DNA of 5,556 bases from Gammaproteobacteria bacterium (GCA_024763185.1 JANTFY010000167.1:1-5556); one strand, 5' to 3'. Shown: positions 1 to 5,556, numbered from the stretch's first letter. The notes: generated by a model from the letters alone, not told the origin. Program-made: numbers and translations.

Positions 1-143
1 ACGACGAAGCCATTGAAGCATTGTTGTCACTGGGTTACAAACCGGCGGATGCCAGCAAAATGATCAACAAGGCAGCCCAGTCATCGTCAGCCCAGGGAGC
101 CGAGGACCTGATCAAGGTGGCCCTGCAAAATGCCATCAACTGA
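1..143 (+). CDS. ruvA: RuvA, Holliday junction branch migration complex subunit, C-terminal fragment
   Basis: This is the 3' end of a gene that starts before the window. In the frame beginning at base 3, 46 codons read through to a TGA at 141-143. The peptide includes EAIEALLSLGYKPADASKMI and ends in LIKVALQNAIN. This matches the small three-helix domain III of RuvA, with its 'LxxLGYKpxxA' signature and the family's closing 'LIrxAL' helix. In known RuvA, a tetramer binds the four-way junction through domains I and II, while the flexible domain III contacts RuvB and regulates its ATPase activity. Only domain III is visible here. The immediately following ruvB, 14 nt downstream, confirms the identity. 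An Ala/Gln/Ser-rich patch, AAQSSSAQGA, separates the helices and is slightly longer than the corresponding E. coli stretch as I remember it. Confidence 0.93.
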   Translation, partial: DEAIEALLSLGYKPADASKMINKAAQSSSAQGAEDLIKVALQNAIN

Positions 144-157
144 GCGGCCAGTTAACT

Positions 158-1183
158 ATGGATGAAAAAAGACTGATCGATGCCGGTATAGAAAGTGGCG
201 AAGAGGCACAGGAGAGAGCGTTACGACCGCGATTGCTGGCCGATTATGTGGGTCAGCCCCAGGTCAGCGAACAGATGGAGATTTTTATCTCGGCCGCACG
301 CGGGCGGCAGGAAGCGCTGGACCATGTGTTGATTTTTGGACCGCCCGGTCTCGGTAAAACCACGCTATCACATATCATCGCCAACGAAATGCAGGTTAAC
401 CTGCGCCAGACATCCGGCCCGGTGCTGGAAAAACCCGGCGATCTCGCCGCGCTGCTCACCAATCTCGAACCCAATGACGTGTTATTCATCGATGAAATTC
501 ATCGTCTCAGCCCGGTGGTTGAAGAGATCCTTTACCCGGCGATGGAAGACTATCAGCTCGATATTATGATCGGCGACGGCCCCGCCGCCCGTTCGATTAA
601 ACTCGATCTGCCACCTTTTACCCTGGTCGGTGCCACCACGCGTGCCGGCTTGTTGACCTCGCCGTTACGAGACCGCTTTGGCATCGTACAACGGCTGGAA
701 TTTTATAACGTACAGGATTTGTCACATATCGTTCAGCGCTCGGCCGGTTTGTTGAATATCAGGGTTAATGAAGAAGGCGCCCGCGAAATTGCCACCCGTT
801 CGCGCGGTACACCGCGTATCGCCAACCGCCTGTTGCGCCGTGCGCGCGATTTTGCCGAGGTCAAAGCCGATGGCCTGATCAATTACGCGATTGCCATGGA
901 TGCGCTGGATATGCTCAAAGTTGACCAGCTCGGGCTGGATCATATGGACCGGCGTTTGATTCTGTCGATGATAGAAAAGTTTGACGGGGGTCCGGTCGGG
1001 GTGGAAAGCCTGTCTGCGGCCATTGGTGAAGAACGTGGAACCATCGAGGATGTCATCGAGCCGTTTCTGATCCAGCAGGGATTCATGATGCGCACCCCGC
1101 GCGGGCGCATGGTCACGTCACATGCCTACCGACATTTCGGCTTCGAGAAAAAAGCGGATTCAGGCACGGGTGAGTTATTTTAA
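158..1183 (+). CDS. ruvB: RuvB, ATP-dependent Holliday junction branch migration motor
   Basis: RuvB is the AAA+ hexameric helicase that, with RuvA, pumps DNA through Holliday junctions during recombinational repair; RuvC then cuts the junction. The 341-residue product is close to the E. coli length (336) and seems complete. Visible landmarks are Walker A GPPGLGKT (61-68, Lys67), Walker B LFIDEIH (109-115, Asp112-Glu113), the RuvA-contacting beta-hairpin region (about 133-147), sensor 1 GATTRAG (158-164), the arginine finger in SPLRDRFG (Arg173, equivalent to E. coli Arg174) and sensor 2 GTPRIANRLLRR (217-228). The C-terminal winged-helix DNA-binding domain (about 257-330) contains RTPRGR (312-317). 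The ATG at 158 gives an N-terminus that aligns with E. coli RuvB with a one-residue offset, but has no clear Shine-Dalgarno sequence, so translation may be coupled to ruvA 14 nt upstream. All catalytic residues are present. Confidence 0.98.
   Translation: MDEKRLIDAGIESGEEAQERALRPRLLADYVGQPQVSEQMEIFISAARGRQEALDHVLIFGPPGLGKTTLSHIIANEMQVNLRQTSGPVLEKPGDLAALLTNLEPNDVLFIDEIHRLSPVVEEILYPAMEDYQLDIMIGDGPAARSIKLDLPPFTLVGATTRAGLLTSPLRDRFGIVQRLEFYNVQDLSHIVQRSAGLLNIRVNEEGAREIATRSRGTPRIANRLLRRARDFAEVKADGLINYAIAMDALDMLKVDQLGLDHMDRRLILSMIEKFDGGPVGVESLSAAIGEERGTIEDVIEPFLIQQGFMMRTPRGRMVTSHAYRHFGFEKKADSGTGELF
1169..1174 (+). promoter_or_regulatory. Ribosome-binding site for ybgC inside ruvB
   Basis: GGTGAG lies within the last codons of ruvB and ends 8 nt before the ybgC ATG at 1183. 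It matches the GGUGA part of the anti-Shine-Dalgarno complement. With the TAATG overlap it supports the chosen ybgC start and coupled translation. Confidence 0.6.
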
Positions 1184-1599
1184 TGACGCGCGATCCCTTC
1201 GATTTTGAATGCCGCGTTTATTTCGAAGATACCGATGCCGGCGGAGTCGTTTATAACGCCAACTACCTGAAGTTTTACGAGCGCGCGCGTACTGAGTTTT
1301 TGCGTGCCCTGGGTTTTGAACAGGATGAACTGTTGTCGAAAAATATCGTTTTTGTGGTGAGAAATATTACGGTTGATTTTATTCAGGCCGCGCGTTTCAA
1401 TGAGATCCTGCTGGTGCAAACACGCATCGAACAACTTAAAAAGGCAAGTCTGATTTTTAAACAGGAAATTTTTACCCGTCGTTCTGATCAAATTCTGGCG
1501 ATCAATGCTGCACTGGTAAAAGTCGTTTGTGTCAGCGCTGATCATTTTAAACCGACAGCCATACCGGCAGAAATTTATTCCAAGTTAACCCCATCGTGA
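1183..1599 (+). CDS. ybgC: YbgC-type acyl-CoA thioesterase of the tol-pal cluster
   Basis: The 138-residue protein is a single hotdog-fold 4HBT domain of the usual YbgC length. The signature is near the N-terminus: YFEDTDAGGVVYNANYLKFY (13-32), followed by ERART (33-37). Asp18 matches the catalytic aspartate of the family. E. coli YbgC has His after the Tyr of this motif, whereas this protein has Asn25. In other bacteria YbgC hydrolyses acyl-CoA thioesters in the cytoplasm, and it has been linked to phospholipid metabolism. Its exact part in Tol-Pal function is unsettled, although it is nearly always the first gene of the cluster. The ATG overlaps the ruvB stop codon by one base (TAATG), and GGTGAG lies 8 nt upstream inside ruvB, so translational coupling is likely. 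By eye, the 3' half is more A/T-rich than ruvB. Confidence 0.95.
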   Translation: MTRDPFDFECRVYFEDTDAGGVVYNANYLKFYERARTEFLRALGFEQDELLSKNIVFVVRNITVDFIQAARFNEILLVQTRIEQLKKASLIFKQEIFTRRSDQILAINAALVKVVCVSADHFKPTAIPAEIYSKLTPS

Positions 1600-1656
1600 A
1601 ATCTCATTCGTTTATTAACCGGTTTTTTCACTCACACTTCTATCCAGGTTCGTCCC

Positions 1657-2334
1657 ATGAATGAAATGTCTTTTTTCCATTTGATTTTTAATGCCAGTAT
1701 TCCCGTGCAGATTGTTATGTTGATCCTGCTGCTGGCATCGATTTTTTCCTGGGCCATGATTTATATTAAATGGGGTTTCCTCAAACAGAACCGGCTCGAG
1801 GCCAAAACCTTTGAAGGTCGTTTCTGGTCTGGCATTAACCTCAGCGATTTGTTCAGCCAGTTATCCACCCGCCAGGAAAAACGCTATGGCATGGAGGCCA
1901 TTTTTGAAAATGGATTCAGGGAATTTGCCCGCGCGCGCAAGGCAGAGCTGGAAAATGTCGAGGTGATCCATGCCGCCCATCGTTCGATGAAGGTGTCCAT
2001 GTCCAGAGAAATTGATACGCTGGAAAACAACCTGTCCTACCTCGCCACCGTGGGCTCGGTCAGTCCGTACATCGGACTGTTTGGAACCGTGTGGGGCATC
2101 ATGGATTCATTCCGTTCGCTGGCCGGGGTGCAGCAGGCGACACTGGCCATGGTGGCGCCGGGTATCTCGGAAGCGCTGATCGCTACCGCCATGGGTTTGC
2201 TGGCCGCCATTCCGGCGGTCATAGCGTATAACAATTTCGCCACCGAGGTTGATCAACTGGTGGTCCGCTACGAGAACTTTATGGAAGAGTTTACCGGCAT
2301 ATTACAACGCCAGATCCAGGCACCTGCCAGCTAG
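1657..2334 (+). CDS. tolQ: TolQ, inner-membrane proton-channel subunit of Tol-Pal
   Basis: TolQ belongs to the TolQ/ExbB/MotA family. Several copies surround a TolR dimer and use proton flow to drive TolA. The 225 residues match the normal length. Three membrane segments are visible: TM1 about 16-37, then a long cytoplasmic stretch (about 40-125), TM2 about 128-150 and TM3 about 169-193. Conserved blocks are ATVGSVSPYIGLFGTVWGIM (130-149), MVAPGISEALIATAMGLLAA (165-184) and NFMEEF (207-212). Thr144 and Thr177 correspond to the channel-lining Thr145 and Thr178 of E. coli. A weak AGG lies 8 nt before the ATG at 1657. A second in-frame ATG at 1666 would shorten the N-terminus by three residues and cannot be ruled out. 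The 57-nt gap before the gene is the largest in the cluster. The tolR start is 9 nt downstream. Confidence 0.97.
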   Translation: MNEMSFFHLIFNASIPVQIVMLILLLASIFSWAMIYIKWGFLKQNRLEAKTFEGRFWSGINLSDLFSQLSTRQEKRYGMEAIFENGFREFARARKAELENVEVIHAAHRSMKVSMSREIDTLENNLSYLATVGSVSPYIGLFGTVWGIMDSFRSLAGVQQATLAMVAPGISEALIATAMGLLAAIPAVIAYNNFATEVDQLVVRYENFMEEFTGILQRQIQAPAS

Positions 2335-2343
2335 ACGGCCAGC

Positions 2344-2772
2344 ATGTCTCGCGCAAATCACAAACGTCGAGCGATGTCTGACATCAATGTAGTGCCTTAC
2401 ATTGATGTCATGCTGGTACTGCTCATTATTTTCATGGTGACAGCGCCGCTGCTCAAACAGGGCGTGGAAGTCGATCTGCCGGATGCTCCGGCCAAGGTAC
2501 TGGATATCAATAGCCCGGAACCGGTGGTGATCAGTGTGGACAGGGACGGTAACTATTTTCTGAACACCTCGTCGACGCCGGACAGTGCGCTGGATCCTGA
2601 AGCACTGGTGGTTCAGGTCAAACAAGCATTGTCCAAAGATAAAAAACGGCCGGTGATGGTGCGTGGCGATAAAAATGGCAAGTATCAAAATGTGATCTCA
2701 GTGCTGGTTTTATTACAGCAGGCCGATATCAATTCGGTCGGCCTGGTCACTGAACCGGGAGAAGACGGTTAG
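2344..2772 (+). CDS. tolR: TolR, inner-membrane motor subunit of Tol-Pal
   Basis: TolR belongs to the TolR/ExbD/MotB-like family. It has one N-terminal membrane helix whose aspartate takes part in proton transfer with TolQ, and a periplasmic domain reported to interact with peptidoglycan. The 142-residue product has a basic cytoplasmic tail (SRANHKRRA), the block SDINVVPYIDVMLVLLIIFM (12-31) with the functional Asp21 (E. coli Asp23), then APLLKQGVEVDLPDA (34-48). The periplasmic domain ends with INSVGLVTEPG, like the E. coli SVGLMTQP end. The start at 2344 has no clear Shine-Dalgarno sequence. A second ATG at 2374 would remove the basic tail expected by the positive-inside rule, so I prefer 2344. 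The gene lies 9 nt after tolQ and its stop overlaps the tolA start by one base, consistent with coupled synthesis of the subunits. Confidence 0.97.
   Translation: MSRANHKRRAMSDINVVPYIDVMLVLLIIFMVTAPLLKQGVEVDLPDAPAKVLDINSPEPVVISVDRDGNYFLNTSSTPDSALDPEALVVQVKQALSKDKKRPVMVRGDKNGKYQNVISVLVLLQQADINSVGLVTEPGEDG
2757..2761 (+). promoter_or_regulatory. Ribosome-binding site supporting the GTG start of tolA
   Basis: GGGAG, inside the 3' end of tolR, ends 10 nt before GTG 2772. No ATG or other strong start precedes the membrane helix in the tolA frame, so this site plus the TAGTG overlap decides the start. Confidence 0.6.
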
Positions 2773-3707
2773 TGATCGAAACCCTTAAACAAAATCCCCG
2801 TGCAATCATCTTTTCCGTGGTGATTCATCTGCTGGTAATAGGCCTGGCGCTGATTGAATTCAGTGCTACTCCATCTAAACCGGTGGTGAGTAAAAAGGGC
2901 CTGGTTGATCAAACCATACAGGCAGAAGTGATTGACCAGAAACAACTGGATAAACGTAAACAAGAAGCGCAAAAACAACTGCAGGCGAAAAAGGACAAAC
3001 TGGAAAAACAAAGGTTGGAAAAGGCGGCAAAAAAGCGTAAGGCCGAGTTGAAAAAGAAAAAAGAACTGGAACAAAAACGTAAACAGGAACAGGCCAAAAA
3101 GAAAGCAGCTGCAGAAAAAAAACGGCAACAGACAGCAGAAAAGAAGAAACAGGCCGAGGCGTTAAAACGTAAAAAAGCGGCAGAAGCCAAAAAGAAAGCC
3201 GAAGCTGAAAAGAAACGCAAGGCGGAACAAGCCAGAAAGAAAGCCGAGGCCGAAAAGAAACGCAAGGCCGAAGAAGCCCGCAAGAAAGCCGAGGCAGAAA
3301 AACAGCGCAAGGCTGAAGAGGCACGTAAAAAAGCAGAACAGGCCCGTCTACAGGCCGAAGCCGAACAACGACGCAAAGAAGCGGAACTAAAAGCGCAAAT
3401 TGCAGCCGAAGAAAGACAGCGTGAGCTGGATAGTAAAAGAAATAAATATTACAGTCTGATACGTGAAAAAATATCCCGCAACTGGAGGCAACCGGCCAAT
3501 GCCGGTAATAAACCGCTGTGCGAGGTTCGTGTTGTCCAAGGGCCGGGCGGGGTTATTCTGGATGTAACTTTCGGAGATTGCCCCGGCACTCGTGAATATC
3601 GCCTGTCGGTGGAAGCGGCCGTGCTGAAGTCCGATCCCTTGCCCAAACCGGAAGATCCCGAACTGTTTGAGCGTGATATCGTTTTAAAATTTAAACCCAG
3701 AGACTAG
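2772..3707 (+). CDS. tolA: TolA, periplasm-spanning energy-transducing protein
   Basis: TolA is anchored in the inner membrane, is moved by TolQR and reaches across the periplasm to TolB and Pal. Translation starts at GTG 2772, which overlaps the tolR stop (TAGTG), with GGGAG 10 nt upstream. Of 311 residues, domain I has one membrane helix (about 11-30) containing the Ser-x3-His pattern (Ser15, His19) that contacts TolQR in E. coli. Domain II (about 47-222) is a long Lys/Glu/Ala/Arg-rich helix with near-perfect 15-residue repeats at 141-185. Domain III (about 223-311) carries two cysteines (Cys250, Cys270), placed like the disulfide pair of E. coli TolA, and ends in DIVLKFKP, like the E. coli DFKP end. 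The protein is shorter than E. coli TolA (about 421), mainly through a shorter domain II. The lysine-rich helix makes the + strand strongly purine-rich. Confidence 0.96.
   Translation: MIETLKQNPRAIIFSVVIHLLVIGLALIEFSATPSKPVVSKKGLVDQTIQAEVIDQKQLDKRKQEAQKQLQAKKDKLEKQRLEKAAKKRKAELKKKKELEQKRKQEQAKKKAAAEKKRQQTAEKKKQAEALKRKKAAEAKKKAEAEKKRKAEQARKKAEAEKKRKAEEARKKAEAEKQRKAEEARKKAEQARLQAEAEQRRKEAELKAQIAAEERQRELDSKRNKYYSLIREKISRNWRQPANAGNKPLCEVRVVQGPGGVILDVTFGDCPGTREYRLSVEAAVLKSDPLPKPEDPELFERDIVLKFKPRD
3192..3326 (+). repeat. In-frame 3 x 45-nt tandem repeat within tolA domain II
   Basis: Three consecutive 45-nt units (3192-3236, 3237-3281, 3282-3326) encode the 15-residue units KKAEAEKKRKAEQAR, KKAEAEKKRKAEEAR and KKAEAEKQRKAEEAR, followed by a degenerate partial copy beginning KKAEQAR. 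By hand comparison, units 1 and 2 differ at 6 of 45 bases and units 2 and 3 at 8 of 45, with most changes silent. This suggests duplication followed by drift under protein-level constraint. Loss or gain of a unit would change the length of the TolA helix without breaking the frame. Confidence 0.9.
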
Positions 3708-3717
3708 CCCTGAACTT

Positions 3718-3721
3718 AGGA
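3718..3721 (+). promoter_or_regulatory. Ribosome-binding site that decides the tolB start
   Basis: AGGA ends 5 nt before the ATG at 3727. The earlier in-frame ATG at 3721 shares its A with this motif, so the motif cannot act as a ribosome-binding site for that codon. This favours the downstream start. Both starts keep an intact signal peptide. Confidence 0.55.
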
Positions 3722-3726
3722 TGAAA

Positions 3727-5028
3727 ATGAATCAATTGTTAAAGTCCATACTGCTTTTCAGCCTGTTGTGGATCAGCCAGCCGGTGAGTGCCGTTATCAC
3801 CATAGAAATTACCGAAGGGGTGGAAGGCGCGATACCCATGTCGGTGGTCCCATTTGACAGCTCCACCCTGCCCATCAAGCTTTCCACAGATATTGCCGAG
3901 ATTGTCACCAATAATCTCAATCGCAGCGGTGTGTTCAAAGTGCTCAACCGGGCTGAATATCCGGCCAGGCCTCATTACAGTAAGCAGGTCAGTTATCCGC
4001 AATGGCGCGCTATCGGGCAGGAATACCTGGTGGTCGGTCGCATCTATAACAAATCCGCCGGCCTGCTCGATGTTCAATTCCAGCTTCTGGATGTACTCAA
4101 ACAAAAGCAGTTGTTGGGTTACAGTTTCCCGGTACGCCTGCGCAATGTGCGTTCAACCGCACATGAAATCAGCGACCTGATCTACGAGAAAATTACCGGT
4201 ATCCGGGGCGCTTTCAATACCCGTATCGCCTATATCAGCGCGCAAACCAATAAATCCAGAAAATACGTGCTCCAGGTGGCCGATACCGATGGCTTCAATC
4301 CGCAGACTGTGCTGGAATCCGACGAACCGTTGATGTCACCGAGCTGGTCCCCGGATGGTCAGTCCCTGGCTTATGTTTCTTTTGAAAACGATCGTCCCGA
4401 GATATTTATCCAGCACCTGGCTTCGGCCAAGCGCAGCAAGGTTTCCGGCTTCAAGGGCATCAACGGCGCCCCAAGCTGGTCGCCCGATGGCAAGAAGCTG
4501 GCACTGGTGTTATCCAAGGACCGTAGCCCGGATATCTATATCATGACGGTGGCCACCAAAAAATTAACCCGCCTGACCCGCCATCGTGCCATCGATACCG
4601 AACCGGTTTGGTCTGCCAATGGTGAAAGCATCATTTTTACCTCTGATCGTAGCGGTAAGCCGCAATTGTACGAGATCGCGGCCAGTGGCAGTCAGCCCAA
4701 GCGCATTACCTTTGAAGGCAGTTATAACTCGGCGGCCGATTTATCCCCGGATGGAAAAAATGTGGTGATGGTGTATGGTGACCAGGGACGTTACCACATA
4801 GCACTGCTGGAACGTGAATCGGGTAACCTGACCATGCTGACCGATAACAACCTGGATGAATCCCCGTCGTTTTCTCCCAATGGTCGCATGGTGCTGTATG
4901 CCACCACCCAGGGCAACAAGGGCGTGTTATACATGGTGTCGCTGGATGGCCGAACGAAGTACAAGTTGTCTGATCAAAGTGGCGATATACGCGAGCCGGT
5001 ATGGGGTCCGTATAAACGAACGCGCTAA
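3727..5028 (+). CDS. tolB: TolB, periplasmic beta-propeller protein of Tol-Pal
   Basis: TolB is a soluble periplasmic protein that binds Pal through its propeller and TolA through its extreme N-terminus (the 'TolB box'). From the ATG at 3727 it has 433 residues, close to the E. coli length. There is a Sec signal peptide with a Leu/Ile-rich core and a V-S-A site, predicting cleavage after Ala22; the mature protein would begin VITIEITEGVEG, which aligns with the E. coli TolB box. The N-terminal domain extends to about 160. A six-bladed WD40-like propeller follows, marked by SPSWSPDG (204-211), APSWSPDG (248-255), EPVWSANG (292-299), a variant AADLSPDG (336-343), SPSFSPNG (379-386) and a closing EPVWGPY (423-429). 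An in-frame ATG at 3721 is possible, but the AGG before it would touch the start codon, whereas it is well spaced for 3727. The C-terminus carries a short basic tail, KRTR. Confidence 0.96.
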   Translation: MNQLLKSILLFSLLWISQPVSAVITIEITEGVEGAIPMSVVPFDSSTLPIKLSTDIAEIVTNNLNRSGVFKVLNRAEYPARPHYSKQVSYPQWRAIGQEYLVVGRIYNKSAGLLDVQFQLLDVLKQKQLLGYSFPVRLRNVRSTAHEISDLIYEKITGIRGAFNTRIAYISAQTNKSRKYVLQVADTDGFNPQTVLESDEPLMSPSWSPDGQSLAYVSFENDRPEIFIQHLASAKRSKVSGFKGINGAPSWSPDGKKLALVLSKDRSPDIYIMTVATKKLTRLTRHRAIDTEPVWSANGESIIFTSDRSGKPQLYEIAASGSQPKRITFEGSYNSAADLSPDGKNVVMVYGDQGRYHIALLERESGNLTMLTDNNLDESPSFSPNGRMVLYATTQGNKGVLYMVSLDGRTKYKLSDQSGDIREPVWGPYKRTR

Positions 5029-5068
5029 ACGATTTATATTCGATAATTCTATTAAAGAGGAACATACA
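5029..5068 (+). promoter_or_regulatory. A/T-rich tolB-pal spacer, possible internal pal promoter
   Basis: The 40-nt spacer contains two -10-like hexamers, TATATT (5035-5040) and GATAAT (5042-5047). I see no good -35 element at the proper distance, which would fall in the end of tolB. No terminator hairpin is present, so pal can be read from upstream. A separate pal promoter is only a possibility. Confidence 0.2.
5054..5060 (+). promoter_or_regulatory. Strong ribosome-binding site of pal
   Basis: AAAGAGG ends 8 nt before the pal ATG at 5069. It is the best Shine-Dalgarno match in the window, which fits the high abundance known for Pal compared with the inner-membrane Tol proteins. Confidence 0.75.
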
Positions 5069-5556
5069 ATGAGCAGAATTTTAGTCGCAATAACACTGGG
5101 TACCCTGTTGCTGACAGGTTGTGCCAGCCAGGAAGAAGGCATCGATAACCAGGCAGATCAGGATGCCATGGCTGATCAGCAAATGGGCATGGACGGAATG
5201 CCTACGCCAATCGCCGGTTCAGACACCGAGACCAGCGCCCTGCAGGACGACATGCTGACGGCACAGGAGTTGCTTGAACAGGCGGATACCCCGCTGGCAT
5301 CACGCGTGATTTACTTTGAATACGACAGCGCCAAGGTGAATGATGAATCGCTGGCCCTGCTGGAAGCGCATGGCAATTTCGTTGCCGGTAACGGTAATGT
5401 CTTTGTGCGCCTGGAAGGGCATGCCGATGAACGAGGATCACGTGAATATAACATTGCCTTGGGTGATCGCCGTGCTCAGTCGGTGCGAAGAATCCTGTTG
5501 TTTCAGGGCGCCTCTTCCGATCAGATTGATACCATCAGCTACGGAGAGGAACGGCC
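5069..5556 (+). CDS. pal: Pal, peptidoglycan-associated outer-membrane lipoprotein, 5' part
   Basis: Pal anchors the outer membrane to peptidoglycan and is the endpoint of the Tol system. The window holds 162 complete codons plus two bases; the stop lies beyond the edge, with perhaps 15-30 residues missing compared with usual Pal. The N-terminus is a lipoprotein signal with lipobox LTGC, so Cys18 would be acylated; Ala19-Ser20 follow, with no Asp at +2, which fits outer-membrane sorting. An acidic linker (about 20-75) is rich in Asp, Gln and Met. The OmpA-like domain starts at VIYFEYDSAKV (80-90) and contains GHADERGSREYNIALGDRRA (117-136), the peptidoglycan-binding loop with conserved Asp120 and Arg135. 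The strong ribosome-binding site AAAGAGG ends 8 nt before the ATG. tolB lies 40 nt upstream. Confidence 0.97.
   Translation, partial: MSRILVAITLGTLLLTGCASQEEGIDNQADQDAMADQQMGMDGMPTPIAGSDTETSALQDDMLTAQELLEQADTPLASRVIYFEYDSAKVNDESLALLEAHGNFVAGNGNVFVRLEGHADERGSREYNIALGDRRAQSVRRILLFQGASSDQIDTISYGEER

Noticed and set aside
1180..1545. Minus-strand open frame of 121 codons opposite ybgC
   Set aside because: It lies wholly over a well-supported conserved gene, and the predicted peptide resembles no family I know.
1617..1630. AACCGGTT followed by T residues, considered as a terminator after ybgC
   Set aside because: The palindrome is only 8 bp with no loop, so it cannot form a stable intrinsic terminator hairpin.
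2302..2688. Minus-strand open frame of 128 codons opposite tolR
   Set aside because: It covers conserved tolR on the opposite strand, and its His/Arg-rich peptide looks like an antisense translation.
2875..3376. Two long overlapping minus-strand open frames (149 and 155 codons) opposite tolA
   Set aside because: They are the complement of the Lys/Glu/Ala-rich repeat, give low-complexity Phe/Ser/Ala/Cys or Phe/Leu/Pro peptides, and lack any recognisable domain. Purine-rich coding DNA seldom produces stops on the opposite strand.
3739..4104. Minus-strand open frame of 121 codons opposite the start of tolB
   Set aside because: It is a shadow of tolB; no conserved motif or independent gene context.
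1..5556. Search for a mobile element, CRISPR array, tRNA or novel defence-type system
   Set aside because: Nearly every base belongs to a conserved housekeeping gene; I see no terminal inverted repeats, spaced direct repeats, tRNA-like sequence or unknown gene cluster.

Overview
This window is a conserved housekeeping region of a Gram-negative bacterium. All genes are on the + strand, in the order ruvA (3' end only) - ruvB - ybgC - tolQ - tolR - tolA - tolB - pal (5' part only). The ruvAB-ybgC-tol-pal order is known from non-enteric Gammaproteobacteria such as Pseudomonas; in Escherichia coli ybgC-tolQRAB-pal lies elsewhere, next to cydAB. The protein sequences also look gammaproteobacterial, with RuvB and TolQ close to the E. 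coli proteins as I remember them. Base composition is moderate. I cannot name a genus from the sequence alone.

Layout: 1-143 holds the C-terminal domain of RuvA. RuvB (158-1183) is the ATPase motor of Holliday-junction branch migration. YbgC (1183-1599) is a hotdog-fold acyl-CoA thioesterase whose start codon overlaps the ruvB stop. TolQ (1657-2334) and TolR (2344-2772) form the inner-membrane proton-driven motor. TolA (2772-3707), which starts with GTG and overlaps the tolR stop, is the long helical arm across the periplasm. TolB (3727-5028) is the periplasmic beta-propeller. Pal (5069 to the window end) is the outer-membrane lipoprotein that binds peptidoglycan and is cut off by the window edge.

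The genes are packed with gaps of -1 to 57 nt: 14 (ruvA-ruvB), -1 (ruvB-ybgC), 57 (ybgC-tolQ), 9 (tolQ-tolR), -1 (tolR-tolA), 19 (tolA-tolB) and 40 (tolB-pal). I see no hairpin-plus-T-tract terminator between them, so read-through transcription is plausible. The 57-nt and 40-nt gaps are the only places with room for internal promoters. The Tol-Pal proteins work together: TolQR uses the proton gradient to move TolA, TolA reaches TolB and Pal, and the system draws in the outer membrane during division and keeps it intact.

I found no previously undescribed system here. There is no mobile element, CRISPR array, RNA gene or non-coding stretch over 300 bases. The points worth a second look are mostly in tolA: a 3 x 45-nt in-frame tandem repeat and two A-rich heptamers of the -1 frameshift type, one followed at once by a stop in the shifted frame. 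Smaller points are an Asn at the YbgC position that is His in E. coli, a methionine-rich acidic linker in Pal, and a tolB start better placed 6 nt downstream of the first ATG.
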